Positions 32,567 through 40,548 of a DNA stretch of 64,000 bases are shown here, piece by piece (within the stretch, counting starts at the first letter, position 1; each line of letters opens with the position of its first letter). Origin of the DNA: CANGYM01 sp044372405 (lineage in GTDB: Bacteria > Pseudomonadota > Alphaproteobacteria > JAJTHO01 > CANGYM01). Location of the stretch: the NCBI GenBank assembly GCA_044372405.1, contig JBILRW010000003.1, forward strand, positions 1 to 64,000, read 5' to 3'. The translations under genes and the position numbers were made by a program. The notes beneath the pieces are model-generated. The model saw nothing but the letters and a program-made list of their open reading frames with translations, ran no database searches and was not told where the DNA came from.

Positions 32567-33283
32567 TTAGACTCGCGCCTGCGCCGCATAACCCCCATCC
32601 AGGTTGATGATTTCCCCCGTGACGGAAGGGCTGTTTTGTAAAAACATCAGGGCCGCGTAAATTTCATCCAGGCTGCTTGCTTTTTTTAGGGGAGAATGAT
32701 GAACCGCCGCCTGAAAATGGGTGTCACTTTGGCGAACTCCCTTTAATGTCGATCCCAAAGCCACGCCATTAATCCGTGTTTTCGGGGCCAGGGCAGGGGC
32801 CAGATCCAGGGTCAGCCGCCATAAAAGTTGCTTGCCCAATGTATAGCTAAGAAAATCCCCATGATGCAAATGGGTGTGGGCATCCAGAATGCTCACAATA
32901 TGATCCGTGTTTTGATACAGCCCCTGAATCAGCATCAAGGGGGCCAACGCATTCACCGCCAAATGATCGTTCAGGCCCTGCCAGGTCACGGTTTTTAAGG
33001 TATCCGGAAAAAATAAAGAGGCATTATGAATCATCAACGCCAGGGGGCCCACGTTGTGAACCTCACCAATGATGCGCTGAATATCTTCGGGCTTGCTTAG
33101 ATCACCCTGAATCAGGGTGCATGATCGACCTTGGGTGTGGATAGCGGCTTGTAAATGCTTGGCCTCAGCCTCAGAAGACCCATAGTGCAGGACAATATCA
33201 TAGCCGTCTTTGATCAAGCGCGAAACGAGTTCCGCCCCGATGCGTTTGGCCGCCCCTGTAATAAAAACACGTTTTTGCGTCAT
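32567..33283 (-). CDS. Short-chain dehydrogenase/reductase, pteridine reductase-like
   Basis: The 238-residue protein has the N-terminal cofactor motif VFITGAAKRIGAELVSRL, NAS (MIHNASLFFP) and the YxxxK pair in YTLGKQLLWRL, then GGYAAQARV at the end. The TGAAKRIG form points to the FolM/PTR1 branch, NADPH-dependent pteridine reductases. The catalytic serine position reads SILDAHTH, which is atypical. Its stop abuts the start of the FAD oxidoreductase gene, so both form one unit. Confidence 0.78.
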   Translation of the reverse strand: MTQKRVFITGAAKRIGAELVSRLIKDGYDIVLHYGSSEAEAKHLQAAIHTQGRSCTLIQGDLSKPEDIQRIIGEVHNVGPLALMIHNASLFFPDTLKTVTWQGLNDHLAVNALAPLMLIQGLYQNTDHIVSILDAHTHLHHGDFLSYTLGKQLLWRLTLDLAPALAPKTRINGVALGSTLKGVRQSDTHFQAAVHHSPLKKASSLDEIYAALMFLQNSPSVTGEIINLDGGYAAQARV

Positions 33284-33340
33284 GACAACAGAATCTTAAT
33301 AGAGTTTTGATTTTATAGTCTAGCAGGATTCGGAGTTTCC

Positions 33341-34198
33341 ATGAAAGTCATTCTTGGGTTTGTTATCGTTATTGCATGCACCTTGGGTGGTTATGTGGCC
33401 ATGGGCGGGCATTTGGCGGTTTTATGGCAACCTTTTGAGGTTGTGATCATCGTCGGATCCGCCATTGGGGCGTTTGTGACGGCCAACACCAAAAGCGTCC
33501 TTAAAAAAGTCATGCCCGGCATCAAAGTCGCCATGAAGGGCCCCAAATACAAAAAAACCCACTATGTTGAATTGTTATCCATGCTGTTTTTGGTGTTTAA
33601 AACCATACGTTCCAAGGGGATTTTGAAGCTGGAGGCCGATATTGAAAATCCCCACGACAGTGAATTATTTCATAAATTTCCGTTATTTCACCACGATCAC
33701 CACGCCGTGGATTTTTTGTGTGATTATTTGCGGATGGTTTCGCTGGGCAGTGAAAATGCCTCCCTGATGGAAGACCTGATGAACCGGGAATTAGAGGTCC
33801 ACCACCATGAACAACACAGCGTTGCCCACGCTGTTCAGGGTATGGCCGATGGTATGCCCGCCCTGGGTATTGTCGCGGCCGTTTTGGGCGTCATTAAAAC
33901 CATGGGGTCCATTACGGAACCCCCTGAAATTCTTGGAAAATTAATCGGGGGGGCCTTGGTGGGAACCTTTTTGGGTGTTTGGGTATCTTATGGATATTTT
34001 GCCCCCTTGGCCAGTATGATTGGATCCACCTATAACGAGGACGGCGCCTATATGGAATGTATCAAAGCCGGCCTTTTGGCGCACCTTCAGGGGGGTGCCC
34101 CGGCCATATCCATCGAATTTGCGCGAAAAATTTTACCATCCCACGTGCGCCCCAGCTTTGCTGAAGTCGAACAAGCCATTGATCAGTTGCCGAAATAG
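33341..34198 (+). CDS. motA: Flagellar motor stator protein MotA
   Basis: MotA forms the pentameric ring of the proton-driven stator. The 285-residue protein has four membrane segments, two near the N-terminus and two at about 170-225 (GMPALGIVAAVLGVIKTMG and IGGALVGTFLGVWVSYGYF), with the charged cytoplasmic loop between. A TATAGT box at 33314-33319 and cggag precede the ATG. motB follows after two bases. Confidence 0.95.
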   Translation: MKVILGFVIVIACTLGGYVAMGGHLAVLWQPFEVVIIVGSAIGAFVTANTKSVLKKVMPGIKVAMKGPKYKKTHYVELLSMLFLVFKTIRSKGILKLEADIENPHDSELFHKFPLFHHDHHAVDFLCDYLRMVSLGSENASLMEDLMNRELEVHHHEQHSVAHAVQGMADGMPALGIVAAVLGVIKTMGSITEPPEILGKLIGGALVGTFLGVWVSYGYFAPLASMIGSTYNEDGAYMECIKAGLLAHLQGGAPAISIEFARKILPSHVRPSFAEVEQAIDQLPK

Positions 34199-34200
34199 TC

Positions 34201-35160
34201 ATGGCCGATCAACCCCCCATTATTATCATCAAGAAAATTAAAAAGGTTCAGGGCGGTGGGCACCATGGCGGAGCCTGGAAAGTGGCCTATGCGGATTTTG
34301 TGACCGCTATGATGGCGTTTTTTTTGCTGTTATGGTTGCTCAATTCCACCACGGAGGAACAACGTCGGGGGATTTCGAACTATTTTTCCCCCACAACCAT
34401 TTCAGAAAGCACCAGCGGCGCAGGCAGTGTTTTGGATGGGGTGACGGTTTCCGATGTGACGGCCAGCAAAGACGAAGAAATTCCCGCCTATAACCCCAGC
34501 GAAGCCCCCAAACCTGGTACTGTGCAAGAAGAGCAATCCGAAACCACCACCAGCCAACAATCTTCCCAGGGCAAAGACGGCGAAGCCGAGGCCTTTCAAG
34601 CCGCCCAAGAAAAAGCCATGAAGCAAGCGCTGGAGGCTATTCAGCAAGAGATTCAAAAAACACCCGAGCTGAAGGAACTCTCTGAAAACATTATTTTGGA
34701 AATGACCAAAGATGGTCTGCTCATTCAATTGGTGGACAGCAAAAAACGCCCCATGTTTGAGGCCGGAAAAGCCACCGCCATGCCCCACACGGCCATGATT
34801 TTAAAACGCATCCGTCCCATTTTGGACCGCGTTCCCAACCCCGTTCAAATCACGGGACACACCGACAACAGCGGATCTGTCAATGCTGATTATGGCAACT
34901 GGGAACTGTCTGCGGATCGCGCCAACACAACCCGCCGTTTGCTCCAGCGTTATGGATTAAAAGCCCAGCGTTTTGAAAAAGTGGTGGGAAAGGCTGATAC
35001 GGATCCCCTGCTGCAGGATGTTCCGGATGCGCCCATCAATCGCCGTATCGGGATTTTGCTTTCCTACATGGACGCCCCCAAAACCGATACCCGCAGCCAG
35101 CCCGTGACCCCCATCAAACAGGGCGTTTTTGAGGCGCAACCCGTGAAAAAAGCTCCTTAG
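34201..35160 (+). CDS. motB: Flagellar motor protein MotB
   Basis: MotB anchors the stator to peptidoglycan. The 319-residue protein has the single helix with the proton-carrying aspartate Asp32 (WKVAYADFVTAMMAFFLLL), a low-complexity linker rich in Ser, Thr, Glu and Gln (about residues 65-150) and an OmpA-like domain with ITGHTDNSG and NWELSADRANTTRRLL. Length and order are normal for alphaproteobacteria. Confidence 0.96.
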   Translation: MADQPPIIIIKKIKKVQGGGHHGGAWKVAYADFVTAMMAFFLLLWLLNSTTEEQRRGISNYFSPTTISESTSGAGSVLDGVTVSDVTASKDEEIPAYNPSEAPKPGTVQEEQSETTTSQQSSQGKDGEAEAFQAAQEKAMKQALEAIQQEIQKTPELKELSENIILEMTKDGLLIQLVDSKKRPMFEAGKATAMPHTAMILKRIRPILDRVPNPVQITGHTDNSGSVNADYGNWELSADRANTTRRLLQRYGLKAQRFEKVVGKADTDPLLQDVPDAPINRRIGILLSYMDAPKTDTRSQPVTPIKQGVFEAQPVKKAP

Positions 35161-35188
35161 CGCTCTTTATCTGTGGGCATAAGGACCC

Positions 35189-35219
35189 GCAAAAGAAAAC
35201 CCTGCAAAAGAAAACCCTG
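35189..35219. repeat. 15-base tandem duplication
   Basis: GCAAAAGAAAACCCT occurs twice in tandem (35189-35203 and 35204-35218) between motB and the next gene. It has no evident coding role. The rest of this 126-base gap holds an AT-rich stretch with TATAAA (near 35260) and an aaggtgag ribosome site. Confidence 0.85.
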
Positions 35220-35286
35220 GACAAAGCGCTTAAAATTTGATAAATTTTCATGCGTTTTTATAAAATTTTAATTAAGGTGAGTCTTT

Positions 35287-35823
35287 ATGTCTGATGTTGT
35301 TTCCCATGACTTGGCCCGCTTGGCCGCCCATGCGATGGATTTATTGTCGGTGGATCAATTGGTGCGGGTGCTGGATGGTCTGAATTTAATTGATCTTACA
35401 GCCAAAGCCATGTCCCCCATGCGGCTGTCTCAGTTGATGGAGCTGGCGGCGCGCTGTGCCTATGATTTACTAAAAGAAAAGCGGGTGCGCTTAACCATTG
35501 GCATGGATAAAATTGAGCAAGGCCAGCTGGATTATGACCTGGTGGGCAAAAACCCTGCGGATTTAGACACGCTGAAATTAATCGCCAGCGAAATGGCGGA
35601 AAAAGATGAATTGTCCATTGATAACAAAGAACTGTTTCATATGGTCAGTGCTGTGATTACCGCCGCCCAAATGCTGGCCAACGATCTGGACGAGGGCAAA
35701 GCCAAACCCATACTGGCCAAGGGCGAAAATCTGGCCAACTTGACCCTGGGCACGGAAGATCGTGCCGAGAAAACCAAGGAATTTTTGGACGAATTGTTCG
35801 CCTTGCTCGCCAAACTCGTTTAA
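35287..35823 (+). CDS. Unknown protein linked to motAB
   Basis: I do not recognise this 178-residue protein. It is soluble, acidic and predicted mostly helical by eye, with hydrophobic heptad-like periodicity in LLSVDQLVRVLDGLNLIDLTAKAM and in the C-terminal KTKEFLDELFALLAKLV. There is no signal peptide, membrane helix or cysteine-rich region except one Cys. It has its own aaggtgag ribosome site, lies 126 bases after motB and ten before the methyltransferase gene. A motility or chemotaxis accessory role is a guess based only on location. Confidence 0.7.
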   Translation: MSDVVSHDLARLAAHAMDLLSVDQLVRVLDGLNLIDLTAKAMSPMRLSQLMELAARCAYDLLKEKRVRLTIGMDKIEQGQLDYDLVGKNPADLDTLKLIASEMAEKDELSIDNKELFHMVSAVITAAQMLANDLDEGKAKPILAKGENLANLTLGTEDRAEKTKEFLDELFALLAKLV

Positions 35824-35832
35824 TCGTTTTTC

Positions 35833-36870
35833 ATGTCCGACGCGGCGGCCTGCCTTTTTCAAACGTTATCGGCAGGCCCCGTTTCCGTGTCGGATTTCAT
35901 GGCGTTTTGCCTGGCCCATCCGGTGCATGGGTCCTATATGACCCAAAATCCCCTGGGCCGTGATTTTATCACCGCGCCTGAAATCAGCCAGATGTTTGGC
36001 GAACTTATCGGCCTGAGTTACGCCGAATCTTGCCTAACTCACAATCAGTTCCAATTATGGGTGGAATGTGGTCCTGGACGGGGCACCTTAACGGTGGATG
36101 CGCTGCGGGCGGCGCGTCCTCATCTTTCCTTTGTTCCTGACGTTCATTTTGTGGAAACCTCCCCCGTGTTGCGATCCCTTCAGGCCAAAGCAACAGACGG
36201 CTTGTCCGTAACCTGGCATGAACGTCTGGAAACGCTGCCCACGGATGTCCCCTTATTTATTGTGGCCAATGAATGGCTGGATGCCCTGCCGCTGGAACAG
36301 TATGTTTTAACGGCCCAGGGATGGTATCGGCGTTCTGTGGAAAAAAGGGGGGCGTCTTTGGGGTTTTCGGTGGATACCACATCCCCTGCCCCCGCATCCG
36401 TTACCGCTGTTTTGTCCTCAATGTCTTATCCTTTGGGGAGTGTTTTTGAGTATCCCGCCCTGGGTTTAACCATGATGGAATACATCTGCCAGCGTCTGGT
36501 TGATCAAGGGGGGCAGGCCCTGATCATCGATTATGGACCCGATATTTTTGGGGTTGGTGATACCCTGCAAGCTGTTTATCAGGGGAAAACTTTGGACGTT
36601 TTTTCCCACATTGGGCAGGCGGATCTGTCGTGTCACGTTCCCTTTGGGGTGTTAACATCCTATATTCACCAGCATTATCCGGATTTGTCCTGCACCGTAA
36701 CTGCCCAAGGGCATTTTTTGCATGACCTGGGTATTCTGACCCGATTGGCTGCTTTGATGCGCCAGAATCCCCACCAGGCCCAGGCTCTGGGGGCTGCCTA
36801 TCACCGCCTGACCCACCCCACGCAAATGGGGTCATTGTTTAAGGTATTGCGGATCGCCGCACGGCGTTAA
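35833..36870 (+). CDS. MidA/NDUFAF7-family SAM-dependent methyltransferase
   Basis: The 345-residue protein has the family N-terminus (FMAFCLAHPVHGSYM, DFITAPEISQMFGELIG), the SAM site VECGPGRGTLTVDALR, ANEWLDALPLEQYV and LIIDYGPD. Mitochondrial NDUFAF7 methylates an arginine of complex I subunit NDUFS2; bacterial members are less well defined. An NDUFA9-like protein is also in this window. No strong ribosome site precedes the ATG. Confidence 0.9.
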   Translation: MSDAAACLFQTLSAGPVSVSDFMAFCLAHPVHGSYMTQNPLGRDFITAPEISQMFGELIGLSYAESCLTHNQFQLWVECGPGRGTLTVDALRAARPHLSFVPDVHFVETSPVLRSLQAKATDGLSVTWHERLETLPTDVPLFIVANEWLDALPLEQYVLTAQGWYRRSVEKRGASLGFSVDTTSPAPASVTAVLSSMSYPLGSVFEYPALGLTMMEYICQRLVDQGGQALIIDYGPDIFGVGDTLQAVYQGKTLDVFSHIGQADLSCHVPFGVLTSYIHQHYPDLSCTVTAQGHFLHDLGILTRLAALMRQNPHQAQALGAAYHRLTHPTQMGSLFKVLRIAARR

Positions 36871-36931
36871 GGGTCTCGAAATTTTATCTTGGCAAATCTC
36901 TCCTCTTTGTGATACTCATTCTCCCTCACAT

Positions 36932-36937
36932 TATAAT
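36932..36937 (+). promoter_or_regulatory. rpsU -10 box
   Basis: A consensus TATAAT 32 bases before the rpsU start. The best upstream hexamer, TTGTGA (36907-36912), has a 19-base spacer, longer than ideal. Confidence 0.5.
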
Positions 36938-36968
36938 GCTCAAGACCCATTAACTTAGGAGTTTCCCC

Positions 36969-37172
36969 TTGCTGGTTCATGTTAAAGACAACAATGTTGA
37001 TCAGGCCCTGCGTGCCCTGAAAAAAAAGCTGCAGCGCGAAGGTGTTTTTCGCATCATGAAGGCCAAGCGGTTTTACGAAAAGCCCTCCGAAAAACGCGTT
37101 CGGGAAGAGTCCGAGGCCGGTCGTCGTTACCGTAAACAACTTCGCAAGCGTTTGGAAAAAGAAGGCTATTAG
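36969..37172 (+). CDS. rpsU: 30S ribosomal protein S21
   Basis: A 67-residue basic protein with the S21 pattern LVHVKDNNVDQALRALKKKLQREGVFR, then a Lys/Arg-rich helix. It joins the small subunit near the anti-Shine-Dalgarno helix. The start is a TTG with taggag 8 bases upstream; no ATG is available in frame at a fitting place. It has its own -10 box and directly precedes addA. Confidence 0.95.
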   Translation: MLVHVKDNNVDQALRALKKKLQREGVFRIMKAKRFYEKPSEKRVREESEAGRRYRKQLRKRLEKEGY

Positions 37173-37178
37173 GCCTTT

Positions 37179-40100
37179 TTGGGGGTATGGTCAGGTGTGT
37201 TTGTTCCCTCACCTTCTCCCCTAAGCCCCCCCGTTCACCAGGCCGATTTAACCCAGCGTCGCGCCAGGGATCCTGAATCATCCTTTTGGGTCACGGCGTC
37301 CGCCGGTGGCGGCAAAACAAAACTGCTGTGCGACCGCGTGGTTTCCCTGCTGTGTCATGGTGCTGATCCCCGAAGTATTTTGTGCTTGACCTATACCCGG
37401 GCCGCAGCTTCGGAAATGAAGAACCGGGTTTTATCTCTTTTACAAAAAATCGCTCACCGTGACCCGGCCTATACTGATTTTCATGATCTTTTATGTCAAA
37501 GGGGGGTTGATCCCGTTCGTTTTTGTTTGTCACTCATGGATGATCAGCATCTGTTGTCGTTTCAAACCATTCATGCGTTTTGTGAACGTTTGCTCAGGCG
37601 GTTCCCTTTAGAGGCCAATATCGCCCCCGATTTTAAAGTGTTAGAGGAAGAAGAGGCCCAAACCCTGCTGGCCCAAGCCGCCGAAGGCTTTTATGATCTG
37701 GACACCATCCAGGGGGACGCGGGCACAGCCACTTTACTCGCGCGTTATCTGCACGAGGGGCAATATCAAGATGTCCTAAAACCCCTGATTCGAAAACGTT
37801 ATTTGTTGTACCAGGCCGTGATGATGCCAGAGGCAATGTTTCGGGACGCCCTGAAAGAGCAGCTTCTTTTGCCCCCTGGTACGGAGGACCTTGAGGCCCT
37901 GCAAAAAGAAAGTCGAACCTCTTTACCCGATGATGCTTTACAGCGCATCGCCGCCGCCCTGGCCGTCAGTCCTAGTGAGAAAGATCGGGAGAAGGGGGAT
38001 TTTTTCACCTCTTTTCTCGCCGTCCCCCACCCTCAACGGGATTATGAGGGCTATGCCGATTTTTTCCTAACCGACAAAGAAACCGTGCGCAAAACCCTGG
38101 CCACGCAAAAGGCCCCGTTATTTCCCGAAGATCGAGCGTCTCTTGCGGAGGAGGCGATACGGCTTTATACCCTGCGGCAACAGATTTATGCCGCGGAATG
38201 TGTTGAGGCCACCGTGGCCCTGCGCTCCGTGGCCACGGCGGTTTGGGCGTCGTATATCACCGCGAAAGAGGCGGCGGGGGCGCTGGATTTTGATGATTTG
38301 TTAGAGGGCACGCACCGCCTGTTACAGGATCACAATGCCTGGATTGCCTATAAACTGGAGCACGCGTTAAAGCACATCTTGCTGGACGAGGCCCAGGACA
38401 CCAACCCCCATCAGTGGACCCTGATTAAGCATTTGCTGGCGGAAACTCTGGCCGGCGATACCGAAACGCGAAAAACCCTTCTGGTGGTGGGGGATTATAA
38501 ACAGTCCATTTATCGGTTCCAGGATGCCGATCCCGATGCCTATCGCGCCGAGTACGACACACTTCAGGCACGCTATGGGGAGGCGGAAAAGTCCCTCACC
38601 CCCCTGCAGCTGAACACATCGTTTCGCACCACGCCCGATGTTTTGGGGTTGGTGGATGACGTGTTTCAAAAAACCCCCTGTGGGCAAGGGGTTGTGACAT
38701 CGGGGGACGCCCCCCTGATCCACCATCCCGCCCGGACCCAGTCCAGGGGCCAGGTGGTTTTGCATCCTCTGATGGTCTTACCGCCCAAAAATGCGGAGGA
38801 AACCTTTATCCTTCCCACCCATCCGCGCCAGGGACAAAGCCCGGAAGATCAGATTGCCGACACCATTGCAACGGCCATTCAGGACCTTTTATCCAACGGG
38901 CAGGGCCTGCCCTCCCGCCAAAATCAGCCCATCACCGCGCCGGATATCTGGATTTTGTTGCAGCGGCGGGGGAAATTGCAACATTCGTTGCTCTCGGCCC
39001 TCTCGGCCCGAAATATTCCCGTGGCGGGGGGGGATCGGATTTTGCTGAAGGAAACGTTGGCTGTCAAAGACCTCTCCGCGTTGCTGCTGTTTATGGTGGA
39101 GCCCGAGGATGATTTTACCCTGGCGTGTCTCCTCAAAAGTCCCATCGGTGGCCTTACGGAAGATGAACTCTTTACCCTTTGTCACGGACGATCCGGCACC
39201 GTGTGGTCATCGCTGTATGATCATGCCCATCAAGACCAAGCCCCCCCCGTTTTTGGTCGCGTTTATGCGTTGCTGCAGCATTTTCTCAATCATGCCGATG
39301 TGTGGACACCCCATCAAACGCTGAGTCATTACCTTTATGAACAGGGGGGCTACGCCGCGTTTCGGGAGGCTTTTGGGCGGGAGGTTGATGAGATTGTTCA
39401 TCTGTTTCTCACCTACGCCCTGAAATTTGAAGAGGATGTCACCCCCACCCTGGCTGGATTTCTCCCGTGGTTTGAGCGCCATGCGGTGAATATCAAACGG
39501 GAAACGCTGGGCCAGGGCGTTCGTATCCAAACGGTGCATGGGGCCAAGGGGCTGGAGGCCCCCGTGATTATCCTGGCCGATGCGGGGCACAGACCAACGC
39601 CCCGGCCCAGTCCCGTTGTCTGGTTACCCCAGGGATTTTTGTGGGTGCTGCCCAAACGAACGTTACATGTCCTAACGCCCTTGAAAGAGGATTTAAAACA
39701 GCAAGATGAAGAGGAATACCATCGCCTCCTTTATGTCGCCATGACCCGGGCAGAGGATGCCCTGCATATTTTTGGGGCCTCGCGCCAGGCTGCTGCCCCC
39801 GAAGAAACCTTACCCGAACATCCAACATGGTATCAGGCTCTGGCTTCCCAGATCAAAATTCAGGGACAGCCTCTTGAGGGCAATTCAGAAAACCCGGCAT
39901 ATGCCGTGGGGGCGTTGCCCCGGGCCAGCACGCCGCCTGTTCACAATACCCCAGAGACCTCGACGTTACCCAACTGGTTAACCTTGCCTTCCCCTGATCC
40001 TGAAGATTCTAAACCCACTGCCTCTGCGGACAGTGAGGCCATCACCCTGGGTCTGGCCATTCATTCGGGGATGCAGCATTGCTTGGCGGGGAATGTTCAG

Positions 40101-40430
40101 CGTGAAGATGACTTATGCGAGATTTTGCTTTCTTTTTATGACGCTTCTATCGCCAAAACAGCCGCCACCCGGGCATGGGCGGCGTATCAAGATCAGCCTT
40201 TTCAGTCTCTCCTTAACCAGAGCTACCGCGTAGAAACTGAGGTTGCCCTGTGCCATCAGGGAAAAATGCTCCGCCTGGATGCGCTGCTGATTTCCGATGA
40301 TCATCTGATCATTGTGGATTTTAAAAGCGGGGATACAACGCGGGCCGATCTTCAAATGGGAAACTACGAGCAGGCCTTGCGGGCTCTGTATCCCCATCAC
40401 ACCATCGAAAGTCGGGTTGTGGGGGTTTAG
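37179..40430 (+). CDS. addA: Double-strand break repair helicase-nuclease AddA
   Basis: The 1083-residue UvrD/Rep-type protein has the helicase motifs in order: Ia region Walker A ASAGGGKTKLL, SFQTIHAFCERLL, II LLDEAQDTNPHQW, III VGDYKQSIYRFQDADP, V IQTVHGAKGLEAP, VI LLYVAMTRAEDAL, then a C-terminal RecB-type nuclease with LDALLISDDHLIIVDFKSG and QMGNYEQAL. AddA with AddB resects broken ends for RecA. The start is uncertain: TTG 37179 gives the longest frame, GTG 37197 is possible. addB, which normally adjoins addA, is not in the window. Confidence 0.93.
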   Translation: MGVWSGVFVPSPSPLSPPVHQADLTQRRARDPESSFWVTASAGGGKTKLLCDRVVSLLCHGADPRSILCLTYTRAAASEMKNRVLSLLQKIAHRDPAYTDFHDLLCQRGVDPVRFCLSLMDDQHLLSFQTIHAFCERLLRRFPLEANIAPDFKVLEEEEAQTLLAQAAEGFYDLDTIQGDAGTATLLARYLHEGQYQDVLKPLIRKRYLLYQAVMMPEAMFRDALKEQLLLPPGTEDLEALQKESRTSLPDDALQRIAAALAVSPSEKDREKGDFFTSFLAVPHPQRDYEGYADFFLTDKETVRKTLATQKAPLFPEDRASLAEEAIRLYTLRQQIYAAECVEATVALRSVATAVWASYITAKEAAGALDFDDLLEGTHRLLQDHNAWIAYKLEHALKHILLDEAQDTNPHQWTLIKHLLAETLAGDTETRKTLLVVGDYKQSIYRFQDADPDAYRAEYDTLQARYGEAEKSLTPLQLNTSFRTTPDVLGLVDDVFQKTPCGQGVVTSGDAPLIHHPARTQSRGQVVLHPLMVLPPKNAEETFILPTHPRQGQSPEDQIADTIATAIQDLLSNGQGLPSRQNQPITAPDIWILLQRRGKLQHSLLSALSARNIPVAGGDRILLKETLAVKDLSALLLFMVEPEDDFTLACLLKSPIGGLTEDELFTLCHGRSGTVWSSLYDHAHQDQAPPVFGRVYALLQHFLNHADVWTPHQTLSHYLYEQGGYAAFREAFGREVDEIVHLFLTYALKFEEDVTPTLAGFLPWFERHAVNIKRETLGQGVRIQTVHGAKGLEAPVIILADAGHRPTPRPSPVVWLPQGFLWVLPKRTLHVLTPLKEDLKQQDEEEYHRLLYVAMTRAEDALHIFGASRQAAAPEETLPEHPTWYQALASQIKIQGQPLEGNSENPAYAVGALPRASTPPVHNTPETSTLPNWLTLPSPDPEDSKPTASADSEAITLGLAIHSGMQHCLAGNVQREDDLCEILLSFYDASIAKTAATRAWAAYQDQPFQSLLNQSYRVETEVALCHQGKMLRLDALLISDDHLIIVDFKSGDTTRADLQMGNYEQALRALYPHHTIESRVVGV

Positions 40431-40548
40431 ACCAGAACGGGTGACTGACTTGGCCTTTTTTTTAAATTTTGATCAAAAACACGCTTTAACAAAACCATTT
40501 TTTATGATAGGGTTCCCAAAATAAGATTCATTTTTTTTGGAAAATATC

